Origin: Cardiocondyla obscurior | Lineage: Eukaryota; Arthropoda; Insecta; Hymenoptera; Formicidae | Reading direction: 5' to 3' | Assembly: GCF_019399895.1 (NCBI RefSeq) | Contig: NC_091867.1 | Coordinates: 8,259,501 to 8,323,500, forward strand | Length of the DNA stretch: 64,000 nucleotides | Shown here: positions 1 through 13,100 of the stretch, one piece after another | Numbering within the stretch: position 1 is the stretch's first letter | Layout of the letters: each line of letters opens with the position of its first letter | Notes under the pieces: generated by a model | Database searches by the model: none | Seen by the model: the letters and a program-made list of their open reading frames with translations, nothing else | Told to the model about the DNA's origin: nothing | Program-made: the position numbers and the translations under genes

Positions 1-938
1 GCGTGACACGGCGGCGCACAAGCGAGTTGTTAGAATGATCTCTCTGACACGGTGAGAGCACGAGCGCTTATAGTTGTACGTGCAACACCGCTGCTACTCT
101 TCCGCGCAAATAAATGAGGAGATCAATGGAACAAAAAGATTTTCCCGAACGTTAAAAATAAATATCGGCAAATAATCGTGAGCTAAAATGCAAATGCAGA
201 AACAAAAATTAGAAAACCGACGGAAAAATCGCTCGTAAAATTATTCAGGGAGAATATTTATTCTTTTCAAACGACGAAAGTATCAAATAACTTCGATGCT
301 TATGTTTGAAGTACCGAGCGGATGAAGAAACGTGATCGACGTGTTCTAGTATCGCCGACGGAAGCATTGGACAATATTGTTTTTCTTTTTTTTTTTTTTT
401 TTTTTTTTTCAGTAAATAAAAATGTCGATAACTAATATTTCCTGAAATCTACATGATCCTTCTAGATGTGTTTAGAAGCGTACGCGTACATATGTATTCC
501 TTCGCGGAAATAAGAAAAAAGTCCGATTATTGCGCGTCGATTTTTGATATAGGAATTTCGGCGTTTCGAAATCCGTGCGCATCTCGACACACTTTTATCT
601 AATACAAGAGTTGTTCCTGACATGCATAATAAAAATATAAATACATCTCTACATTTACCGTTTAAAATAATCTCTTTATTTATAAATCTTCGTGCGGAGT
701 AACGTGATGCACGTTACATATTTATTTTATTTAATATTTTGTACGCGCTTGATGTTGCTGAACATTTTATTTTAAATGTAAAAATCCTACGTAAAATAAT
801 GATACGATTTATTTAATGCTATTACTTTTTATATAGTTTTATATATCTGGCGTATCTCTGCTATTAATTTATATTTAAATATATATTTCAAGTTTAATGT
901 ACTTAAAGAAATCTAATTAGTCGCAATTTGAATTCCAG
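1..938. other. Upstream intron end, no gene seen
   Basis: This stretch has no convincing coding sequence. It ends in the acceptor of the first KIND exon and is inferred to be intronic. It contains a T-run at 380-409 followed by CAG, which looks like an acceptor, but no open frame of note follows. AT content is high from about 600 to 930. Confidence 0.5.
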
Positions 939-1103
939 ATGTGGATGTATTCTTTAGGCAGAGCATTATTGGACACAACTCCCAGAGCAACGGCGTTAAC
1001 GGGGACCGTTTCCGTTTCGCCCTCTTCCGCTTTGCAATCAGTGTTGGCCGCTATGACAGAGCCTGATCCTCGCAGACGTGCCTCCTTGATGAATTTGCTC
1101 GAC
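939..1103 (+). CDS. Exon: KIND domain, central part
   Basis: This exon has an AG acceptor at 937-938 and a GTAAGT donor at 1104, 55 codons, ending in phase 0. It contains YSLGRALL and then LQSVLAAMTEPDPRRR, matching the KIND pattern of FRMPD2 and PTPN13 (YSLG-x-TL, later a Leu-Met-x-E-x-x-P-x-x-R stretch). KIND is a kinase C-lobe-like fold without catalytic residues that binds partners. The first codon reads ATG, but a splice acceptor directly precedes it and the domain is already under way, so it is unlikely to be the initiator. Upstream exons lie outside the window. Confidence 0.8.
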
Positions 1104-4100
1104 GTAAGTTCTTAAGTTTTAATGAAATTCTTCTATCCAAATACCCACCCTAAAAGTCTCTTATCCACGTCGAGCTCGCGTCAATCTTTGCCAATTTCCG
1201 TAAATATCCGCGAAAATTATTAACGTAACATACATACGTAGAAAAATGTGTAATGAGTACGTTTTATTCGTATTCGTCGAAGGTTCAACGTCAGCGCGAA
1301 CGTTTCTGCATACAAATAACGACTGCACCGGACGATGTATACGGTCTGCTAATAAAAGGCCGAGACTACCGATTTTTACCGTAGGTACGACCAGACACAC
1401 TCGAAATTCCGAAGTTCGTTGTGTGCGCACTATCGACGGTTCGAAATAAATCAGCGAGTATCGCTTCGAGTGACTCTTCAGCGTTCAATACTTCACCCTG
1501 CGCGCCGTAACAACGCGTCATTTTCACGTATCTTTCTCAAAACTGTTTTCGATTCTCGCGTTACACAGTGCCGCTGGTGGTTCGATATGTCTGGACTCCG
1601 GAGTCAGATAAATGCATCAAAACGATGCAGACAACATTCAATAATGAACATATTACTTTTCTGTTTTTTTTTTGTTTGCATTACGATTTAAAATTTTAAT
1701 ATATGAATATGTAAAAAAGAGAAAGAGAGAACAAGAAAGAAGAAACGAAGAAAGGGAATGTATGTATATGCATGTGTATATGAATATGTGATAAGAGCGG
1801 CGCGGTTAAATAGATCGGCGGCGTTTGCCGATATCACTAAGAAGCGGATCAGTTATCGACTCCGCTTTGATAAGCTTTGCCGAAAAACTTGCTATGTAAT
1901 GCGAGCGTGTATGCGAGGTAATGTAAAAAAGGGAAAAATCGTCAAGCAGTTCGGTTTTTTTTTCAATCCGCCGTGTTAAACGAATATCTATGCGATTTGG
2001 TTCCCGACGATCCGCGAATCAATTGTAATCTCGAGCTCGCGTAAAGCAGCACACAGCTACATTAATTTTCTTATCACGAGTTACGAGTGACTCGACATTG
2101 CGAACGTATCTGTGCAAGCAGCTGCGTCAGACGGAAATTGGGCGCACAAATGCACGTGAAATGCATAGCGCGTAGTAAGAAAGGCCGGGTCGTCTCCACG
2201 GTGAGAATAATAAAGCAATTTGTCGCTAATAACACGTGACACTACCGTGACGAGGAAATTTCAAGACGCAACGTGTCACAGTAACTCGATTCTTAGCATG
2301 TGACGTAGACTAGATGTTACAGCAAACATGTGTACGTGTCCGCCCAGTCACCACGTCTAAAATTCACACGAACAAGCGACCTGCCGCGATGCAGAATAGA
2401 CCATAATTGCAAAAACCAAGTATTTTATGTGGGCCATCATACTCCCGCGTTTTATAATTTTCCATTTTATGCTAAAATACGAGTCTCCTAGCTTCCTGGA
2501 AAAGGGGAAAAAAAAGCGACCGCCTAACAAATCTATATTTTTATTCGAAATTTACATCGCTGCGATTTTATTTACCTTTCATTTATTTACCTTTCATTCA
2601 TTATCTCCAGTGAGTTGATAACTTAGACACTGAATGAGATGAGAAACTCGGGCTCGTTAATTGACGTTGTGGATTTTCTTTCCCGCGACAGTTTCATCGT
2701 TATCTGGGCATGATTAACGTTTAACTTCGATAATGTTCATGTGGAATTAACCGATAGACCACATAGACTAAATCATACCCACGCGACACCGTGCGGGCCT
2801 GGAGTGTCCGCCGTCGGCTTGCATGAAAGCGCGCTTTAATTGAATCACCTATCACGAGCAGAGTGAGTACGTTGCGCGTGTTGCATTTGTACGTCGAGAC
2901 GGCATTCGAGGTGCAGGCGGACACCGATGATTTACGTGACAAGAAACGGCGACGTGAGATGTCACGTTATAACGATGAATACACGTAGGTTTAAATAATA
3001 CTCGTAGAACGGAGTCAGAAACAATATTTAGCTAATCTGATCGAACGCTACGTCGTGAAATTTAATTAACTGCGCAAAACAACAACGAAAAATTCCCCGT
3101 CAGAAAGAGTCAGCCCCCGACACTCTCCCGCATTCAAGAGGCGGACAAGAGGAGTCCGTGGAAACGGATCTCCCGGAAAAGGGAAGAACTACGGAGCTTG
3201 AACTACGACCTGCACATTATTACAGGCGAACATTGGCCACGCCCGCGAGAACCCAGGATTTTTTTTTCCTACAAACCTTTGCGGAGGGTGATTGCAATTT
3301 TACAAAATGATACGAAACTTTCTTACTTGTCCTACTGGAGTTCTATTTATCCCTAAGAGTTTAATGATACCTAACCAAACACCCTGTATGTTAAATGACA
3401 CAATTTTTTTTTTTTTTTGTAACAATGCAAAGTATTTTCTATCACATGTAACATTTTTATTATTTTTCACGTCATTCTTCGAGCGTGTTATACCACAACT
3501 CGCCCAGCTATTATATGCGGTTGGTGGTCGCCGGAGCGCATATGCATTTGATTGATTTTCAATTCGTACAGACATTCCATGTACATACATAAATCCGTGT
3601 AGATGAATATGTATAAAAACGATAATAAGACGTAGACGTTTCCCTCGATATTTTTTTTTTTTTTTTTTTTTTTTTTATTACGACAAATTCTTTTGCGAAT
3701 TAAGAGTTTTCTCTTGCACGAAAGGCGAAATGGGCGGGATGGAATTTCATTAAATGGGATTTACACAACTTTTTAATTGTGTACATTAAATATCTTGGCA
3801 AAGGGAGACTGAAATTAATATTTCATTTTAGCGAAGTTTCGAACTGAATTAAACTCTCTGCACTTTTAACCGGGCTACCGTTGCAAATTGAGTTCGCGTT
3901 TATTATTTGCTTTCTGTGCGAATTGATACAGGGGATGTGAATAGAAAAGATCTAAATGTTATAGTAAGAAGAAGAGCTAATCCATCCGTAAAAGCGATGG
4001 GAGCTCAAAAGCGCGTTGTTCCACGTAGAATTAACCCGCCGCAACATCTTCCTATGCAACAGAAACTTGCTACCGTTACCCTAGCAACTGAAAATTCGTC

Positions 4101-7100
4101 AAAGGATACCTTGTTTGCCATTGGCAAGAATATATCCGAAGTGAATAACGATACTCAGATTCAACCGTCCGTACCTAGCCTCATACCCAGAGAAAAATAT
4201 AGTTGAAATAACCATAAAAAAAATTATTTTATAGTTATTTTGACTATGCAAACTTTGCAACAACTATGTGCATGTCGTTAGTATTATTAAAATTAGCATT
4301 ATACATTACCTCGAAGGTAGAATTAGTTAATTAACGCATATACATGTATATATTATTATATATAATATAAAATCAGATAAACGTCCATGGCAAATCTGAA
4401 AGTTCTTAGTAATCATTGCAGACATAATATGATCTCGCAGATGCGTTTATCGTGCTACCCAGCGCGCCGCCGATTATCTAGTTTCAAAACTTTCGTGCAG
4501 TAGATGAACTATTAGCTTAAGAGGACAATAGTTGTTGCCGGAATTCTATAGATCCTGCTAAGCTAAGATCCTCGCAGAGAAGTGCTAGTACCTATTAACG
4601 CATCATTGTGTTCTCTGCGATGATAAATGCGAAAATGTGCGCACGAGGATTAAAAAAATATAGCTCTTCGTCGATATGTATAATTTCTCGGGTTAATTTT
4701 TAGAATTAGCGACAATCGAAAATTAGTCAATTAAGAAATTAATTAAAAGATCAAAGTCAAACAAATATTTATTAAGCAGTTGAAAAATTTAATGTATGAA
4801 GATTTTGCTCAGATCTGCGGTTGATATTACACCGCGATTTAAGGAATAAACAATGCGCGGGCGGGGTAATAAACGTGTAGACTATTATCCCGTAACAAAT
4901 AACGGCAAATGGCGCCTCGCGGGTTAGTCGAGCTCGTGCAACGATTGGCATCTACCGGCCGCGAACTCAGTAGGGCACTCGTCCTAACCCCAGCAGCCCG
5001 TTCGGCTACAGGCTTTATCCGCGCGGATAGATACGGCGAGGCAAAGTAGGTACTCGGACGGATAATTTATTGGCCGCCGTGGATTCCTCCTAGAAACTGC
5101 GGTTCCGCATTACGCCGCATACCGTGTGCTCTCGTCCTTCCGCTTCCCCGCCGGCCAATTTCATCAATTTTGGGGGGGTGGCTATCAGAGCTGCAGCTGC
5201 AAAATTATCGCGGCCCCGAGAGCTAGGCGACTTATTACACCGCCGACGTCGTTCTTTACGCGCGATAACCGCCCGCCGCGTTTTTGAGATTACCGGCCGT
5301 TAATCATCGAGCTTGGCGAAATTATCGTAGGTACGTATATATGCGAGGATGCCACCGTCGTATGCAATTTCGCGTCCCCGCTCTCATCGTGCCCGTTCGA
5401 GGCGCGCTAAACCCCCCAGAAGATCCCCGGAATCGTACCGGCGAACCGGTTTGTGAATTTATTTCTTGTAATGTCGCTTAATGACGTCCCGCGCCTGCAT
5501 AAAGTAATCTCTCGCGAGCTAGATTTAAACTCACGATCTGACTCACGCAGATTTATCGATGGCTTCATTGCGCTTGCAGCAAGTTTCACTTTAGCCCTTA
5601 TTTCAACTCGGTATTACCGAGTCGGTAACGCTGTTGCTTATTGAAATTGCTATAAAATCTAGACGCATACTTTGCGCATACTTGTTTCGACTGATTTCTG
5701 CATTCGACGCATTAAGCGACACACGATCTGTTTCACACGGAGGAGGTTTCTCAGATTTTCGAAGCGGATAAATTGATTTTTCTTCTTTACTCAAGCTTAC
5801 ACACAGTTTCAAGACTCGAATTGAAAAATTTCCTAAGCATCGATGCGCGTGCTCTCGCGTGGGAATACATCCCGCATCTTCGTGGTGTTGCAACGTGCAA
5901 CCGCATCCTCTATCGCGCTATCTGTTCACCCTAATATTTACACGTGAGAGAAGTGTGCATCACTCGTGTCTCCTTGTCTGTTTGCTGTCTGATCAAAATA
6001 ATTTAATCATGCGCGGAGGTGTCGCGGGTGTCCATCGCGCCCACGATTAAATTTCATCTTGCTATTTGCATCTGTATAATGTCGTCGAAAATCCGATGAG
6101 CAGATAGAAATCGCCCGTTTGCGTCAACCCCTTTCGTAAAATCCCCTCGACGCGAAAAGGACCGAAATCGAAAATTCTCGCGTCTGGAAAATACATTTTA
6201 ATTCTAATACGCGAGTAACAGAAACAGAATTTCAATTAATATTAAATTATATATTGTTTATCACACGGGCGTAAAGTGTACGAACAATGCGCACAATCGG
6301 CAGAAATAATTTCAATGCGATATATGAAGGTAGCGCATTTATACGTATGTATATTACATACAAAATTTGTTTATTTAATTGAGTAAATTAATATAAAATA
6401 ATTTCTAATATTAGATCAAAAATAATATATCGCAAAGTGATCGATATTTTATATTTGTTAAAACGACAGACACGAAAATTAATTATATCACGAAACTAGA
6501 AATCCGTATATTTCACGAATAATTCAAATAATATATTTATATTATAATAATCATAAATTAAAACTCGTACCATTTCTATTTCTATTCTATCTTACTAATA
6601 ATATTCTATCTTACAATAAAAATCCAACCGCGCCATTAATATACAGTGCGACAATATTACAGTATCGTATTCTCGCTTTGTGTCAGGTAATATCCGAATA
6701 CTGCCGGACGCGACTACAAGCAAGGCCCTTCACGCACATAGTGATGGAGATGTATCGAGAGGTTGTGAAGTCGCCGCAATATGCCGCGCGGAAACGAGCA
6801 ATCCACCATCAACTGACTGTCCAGTGCCCGGCGCGGAATATGATTGAACAATTCAATCAGCAGAAGATCTACAGTCTTCCACAACGACACCAACAGGATT
6901 ACGTCCAATCTATGAATGGCCTACCGTTTTTTCAACACCACCCCCGCATCGGGCAGCACATGCCGAATCAAATATCTATGCAGCAGCAGCAGCGTAATCA
7001 TATTCAATACCTAGCTAATCAATTTCGCTCGCACCATCAGCAACAAGATCAGCAGCTACCAAAAAATCAGCAGGACCACGGCAATCATTACTACAGCCAT

Positions 7101-10100
7101 CAACACGCTGGAATGCATTTTAGAACACAGTCGCGCAATTCCCAGTCGCACCCGAATCTAACGAGCTTGTGCGACTCGCAGCAACAAGAGCAGCAGCAGC
7201 AGCGACATCGAGATACCTCACTAAATGCCCGCAGGACACACTTTCAATCGCACCTGGACATCCAAAACGGCAGTCGATCGATAGGGCCGGCGATGACACG
7301 TCGGATTCATCATCATTCGAGGACGTATTCGCAACCGGTTTATACGCGGCTTCAACATACTAGGAGCAGCGGCAATCTGCCGACGGCGACGAGCACGATG
7401 GCCGACGGTAATCCCGATGGGAATGTTTACAACGACCCAATATACGCCCTGCCAGTTAAGCCTTTCCTGAGCTCCCAGGATGTGCGAGTCAATGGACTGT
7501 CGGCGAAAACCCATACGATCTGTCACGGCAACGATGTTTATAAAGGATCATCGTCGATAAACAGGTACGTGCGAGACATACGTATACTTCCACGCGCATC
7601 AGAAAAAACACTGATTTTATTACCCTTCTAATACTACCTCCGCGGAGATTCGACGTGACCGAAAATATCCGACGATTAACTTGCGCCAATTAATTTCAAT
7701 CGTAATTTATATTCTTGGACCCGAGTGGAAACTCATCTAGCTAATCTGATTTTGCAGCTAGTGATTAGATCGCGCAGATTAAATATATTTTCTAATTAGT
7801 AACTAGCTTGGTACTAGCCATAAATTATAAGAAAGTATTTATTATTTAATGACTATCTTAAAAAAATAAAGTTGCCATTAAAAAAAAAATCTGTTTTTTT
7901 GGCTCGTTATTAGAAATAAATAATTGTTTAGTATCTAGACGCTTTGAACGTTACGTTTCTGGCTCAGTTTCGTGCTGGACAGTTTTGCTAGACAGCCACG
8001 AGATAAACCACGAATTGAATAGCTAATTATTAGGTAACGATTGAAATCAATTTTCACTCGAGGCATTTCTCGCTTTCATATTACAATTTCTTAATTTAAT
8101 TTAATATTCGATTAAAATTTTGAAATAATAAAATAATCTTTTTAATCTCGAGTAATAATTTTTTTTCTGTTCCGTGAAACGCCTAATTTTTTTTCATTCT
8201 GAAAAAAAGTAAAAATAATTTGTTTCCCAAAAACAGGCACCTATCGAATACCGATCATTCTCAGCCCGACGTAACTTCGCCATCAAACGAGCGTCTTCGC
8301 GAAGACGTGTACGGGCGAGCACCTGCGGAAAGAATAATTTTACAAAGGCAGCACTCGAATCCGCAATTACCAAGCAGAACGCAAGCTAATCAAGATTTTA
8401 AACGGCTGTCGCAACCGAGCATTACAACCGCCGAGACTCGATGCGTCGCACGAAAGGAGGAACAGGCGATACGAAAACAAAGTTCAGCTTCCACCATGAG
8501 GATAGGAAGAATACAGGGACCACCGAAGCCACCTCGCATTATCACCACCCTAAGAAAAACCGCTCTTTCCGATTCGGAATGTAACAGTCAAACTGAGCCG
8601 CCGGCAAAACCTCCCAGGTATTTCCATTTGTTCCTTATACCATAATCAAATTAGATCTGCGTCAGTTTATCGTAGCCTGTAACGCAGTTTTTCTTCGCGA
8701 TAAAAAAAAAAAAAAAAAAAAGGAAAAAAAAAAGAAAACGAGATGTTCGTCAGAAACTCGAGTAACAAATTGTGCGCTACTCATTATTAGAAGAAAAGCC
8801 ATTGCGATGCAATTTCGATCGTTACAAACCATCTGAGCTAACCGATAAAATTTTAATCAATAACCAATTTCGTTTAAAGTGAAAAGAAAAGGAAAAAGTG
8901 GAAAGAGCATATCTCGGGATAGCGCTTCCATTCTTTAATTAAACCTTTTATTTAATATCTTCCCGGATGGAAAAGTAAAATGTAAGTTTCGCGCTAATAT
9001 GCAATACAATTTTATGCACAGAGAGTAAATTTATAACTTTTTGCAATAATAACGTCGAATCGCGAAATAATTCAGAAAAATTTGTAGTTCACGCTCTGCC
9101 AGAATTTCATCGATCGCGCGATAAAGGTCGAAGGCAAACGAGGACACGAAGGGGGACGTGAAACAGTTTCACGATCTTCATGCACGACCCGCATTATTAA
9201 GTTTTGCCTCTCAGTCGTACGTTCGTGCTAATAAGCGCTTGCAAAGTTCACTCAAGCAGAGAGACAGGTCAGAGACACGATTTTCCTCTGACACATCGTA
9301 GTTTCGAATAGTTTAAGATACGTTCAGGGAGCTCGAAATCAGCTGTACGGCGCGGCTAATTGCGATTGAATGCATACCCGATCGGCTACTCCGGGTTCAT
9401 GTGATAAGGTCAAAACATGACGTTGCTGGTCACAACCTTTGACTTTCGCGAGAATTATGGAATCCCCAGATACACATATGCATATAATGGCAAAACTCAG
9501 TCGAGCGGAAGTAAAATGAAAAGCTCGCCGTAGCTTTATAGCATCAAAAATTGAAATAAATGAGAGGCAATTTAATTGAATTAAATTTTGTCTCTACCGA
9601 AATATCCGGTCAAAAGACTTTGATGTTAAATATTCACTGTAGCAATTTTCAATATTACTATTTCTCTCGTACGACTTTCATAAATCTTTGCCACTTTCGC
9701 CCGTGGAAATTGGTCTTAACTCTTAACAAAAATTAATTCACTCTCGAGAGAACACGTGGCCCGTTACCTACTTCTTCTCGCGTCAAATTTTCGGTGCGAA
9801 CGATAGAAGATGATGAGAAAGAGACAGAAAAAGAGAAAGACAAGGAAGTACTTAGCAACGACTGCTCTAAAAAAGCATCCGGAGCATACTCCAGTTAAAG
9901 TTTAATTAAACTCAGTACGTCAAAGTTCATTAACACTGCTGCATATGGCAAGATCAGATTCTACCAGGTGCTATCTGAAATTTTGACGTAGGTTTCGGTT
10001 CGTTGCATAATTAGGTGCAACGTGGTATGTTATGCCAAATGAAAAACCCTACTTAGCTGAATGCATATTAATCATACAGACTGCAGAAAAAAAGTTGGAG

Positions 10101-13100
10101 AGAAATAAAGCTCCACAGCTCATTTTGTGGATTATACTAAATTTTTCGCGCTTTTTACATTGAAATGTATTGCTGCGTTCGTACGTTACTTTTGAAAGAA
10201 TCCTACAAAAATATATTTTCAGACTTATGGTAAGGAATGGACCACGAGCTCGACGAGGGAAAGCAGTTCAAAGAGCACCATCGCGTTTATACAGGACAGT
10301 TGGTGGGCCTACGAGGTGTTTTAATAAAGCGCAATGCGTTGGTCCTGAATTTGTGGTTCGTGCTAATCAACCTCCGAAAACATTATGCGTGGGACAAATA
10401 AAGGTATGTAATTGTAACGTTTTACTGATTAGCATGATCAAATAATTAAAAATTAAATTAAATTGTTTTATGAACTTTAAACTGTTTAACATACATTAAT
10501 TTTTTTACTTTGAATTTTTTCGTGTGTTTTAATTCTGTCTCAAATTAAAATCTTTTATATTTGATTTTTCAAAAAGAATCTGCATTAAACGATTTTAATA
10601 ATTCGTAAGAAAAATCCAGTGGACGGAAAATTAAAATGCTTTTGCTCAGTTTTACCGGTGTGACGTTATGAAGTTCCGCTAAGTGCAAAAAAGATTTCCG
10701 GTACCGGGAATCGAACCCGAGCCTCCTGGGTGAGAGCCAGGTATCCTAGCCACTAGACCATACCGGACGTCGAGTGGTTGTTCATTCATAAACGATCACC
10801 CTCGTCCCAGTATTCAATTTACGACTTGAAATAAAAATTTACTTTAAATTTTATAAAAGTAAACATTTTTTAAATATATTAAAATATTTGGAAAAACGTA
10901 ACAGCAAAATTTATTATAAAACATCGTTAAACATGAGTAAAAGAAAAAAATTCCGGTACCGGGAATCGAACCCGAGCCTCCTGGGTGAGAGCCAGGTATC
11001 CTAGCCACTAGACCATACCGGATGATCGAGTGATGATCCTCTAAGTCGAAACAATGGGCACAAGCATACGAAAATAACCTTACTTCCAGAAAATATATTA
11101 TTATATATCATATTACTAAAATTTAATATCTAGTATTTTAGATACTATCATTATAACATCATCCAAATCTTTTTTTAGTTTTATTTCATTATTATCTATT
11201 GTTTCGAAATAACAATTAATTTTTATTATTCGGGACATTAAATTTAAGTAAAATTGAAGTTAAGCAAAAATATATAAAGATCGTAATTATAAAATAAAAA
11301 AAAAATATTTCTCCTAACACGCGCAAATAAAAAATAGTGTTAAAAATATGTAAAAGAGAAAAAAAAACAAAAAATATTCCGGTACCGGGAATCGAACCCG
11401 AGCCTCCTGGGTGAAAGCCAGGTATCCTAGCCACTAGACCATACCGGATTGAAATCCAAAAGGCTGAAGTTCAAATATCCAACTCTGCTAATATCAATAA
11501 CTTTTCAATTTAATATTAACTTCAAATACTAGATATAAAATAAACTTTGTATCGAGAAATGTAAATTTATTTTATAAACTTTGAAACAAAAATGACTAAT
11601 GGATTCATAAAATATTATACATTTCCACTCAATCTGAATAAAAATATTAAAAACATATTTATTTTAAAATATATATTTTCTTTTCAAGACACAAAACCAT
11701 GTGAATTGTTACATCTACTTTAATATCTATTGTTTAATATTTCTACAATAAAAATAAAAAAAATTGGGAATAACTTTTCGGAAGTTTATCCCTTATACTA
11801 TTTTACTAGTTTTATTTAAACTATTTCTTCGATAGAAGTTTATTCTATTTTTATAAATATCAAAATAAAAAAATATTCCGGTACCGGGAATCGAACCCGA
11901 GCCTCCTGGGTGAAAGCCAGGTATCCTAGCCACTAGACCATACCGGATTCTGGTATCGACTCCCAATTTGGCTGTATACGAGGCTATATGTAGGAGGCAT
12001 AGGTTACTTTAATATAATTTTCTGAATTCTTATATCTCTTGTCTAAGATTTAGTATTTTTTTAATGCAAAAAAAAAAATATAATTTAACATTACATATTC
12101 GTATCAATAAATAAAACCAGAGAGATGAAACAATATGACAATAAACCAATAACTTATTTGTGCAGGCGGGCAATTCTGGTCGAATAGTTGTAATAATGCT
12201 AACAGGACAACGCGTGGAAGTGACCTGTGATCCTCAAAAAGTCACCGCCGGAGATTTATTTCAGGTAAGCTCACAGATAAAAATATCAAAGTGCATTATA
12301 TTAATTAGTTTCTCAATCAAATGTCAAATTTATTCCAGATATTAATGAACTGGACTGAAATAATTTAAAAATCAATTTTTTAAATATTATCTTCTCGCGT
12401 ATTTATCCTAACTCGTAAAAATTTTTTTCGTGAAATAATTTTCCACACTAAAAAATTGTATCATTATTGGACCTCGCGAAGGCATCGTGAAAAAAAATTA
12501 TTTTCCATTTGTTGCGCGCGCGAATAAATATATTCCGCCGGTAAGTGTCTTGACAAAAATTCTGTGAAAAATATTTTGTCCGCTAGTTCACGAAGGGAGG
12601 TTCGATCGCAATGTTCGTGGCCTCTCAAAGCCACACTTAGGCCGCGAAAGCCAAGACGTGGCCGGTTGTTTACGAGACCACAAATTCCGGCGTGAACTCG
12701 CGAGAAGTTCTGGCGAGCCGCCAAGCCTAATCATTATATACGACAGATCCACAAACCATGAGTTATGTGATCTCTACAACGAGCACATCGTGCAATTCCT
12801 TCTCCCATAAGAATCTGTTTTAACATTTGTTCAAATTCGATATCACAAATAAAGACATTTCTTTTGTAATATAATCCATAAGATTACGAAGAGAAAAGTC
12901 GATTGTGAGTAACACTCTGAATTATTTATAAAAATGAAATGAATAAAATATGAACCTCAATGCCACTACGATAATGAAATTAATATATCGCATCATTACA
13001 ATTTCATAATCTGTGCTACTACAATTTTTATAACTTACAGAATAATCAACTTTCTTTTTTACTAAAATTCTAAAATACGAAAAGAAATGAAGGAATCTGG

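Larger units (their letters stand above)
10404..12165 (+). other. Intron that hosts four tRNA-Glu genes
   Basis: This 1.76-kb intron separates the pre-FERM linker from FERM F1. It contains four tRNA genes on the minus strand, spaced about 180 to 430 bp apart, in very AT-rich spacer. The spacers do not resemble one another, so only the tRNA bodies are conserved between copies. Confidence 0.75.

Noticed and set aside
380..412. T-run followed by CAG as an upstream exon acceptor
   Set aside because: No frame stays open beyond a few codons in a way that could join the KIND exon.
11216..11434. Minus-strand open frame of 72 codons beginning MARIPGFHPG
   Set aside because: Its start is the third tRNA-Glu gene read as protein; the rest is low-complexity AT-rich sequence.
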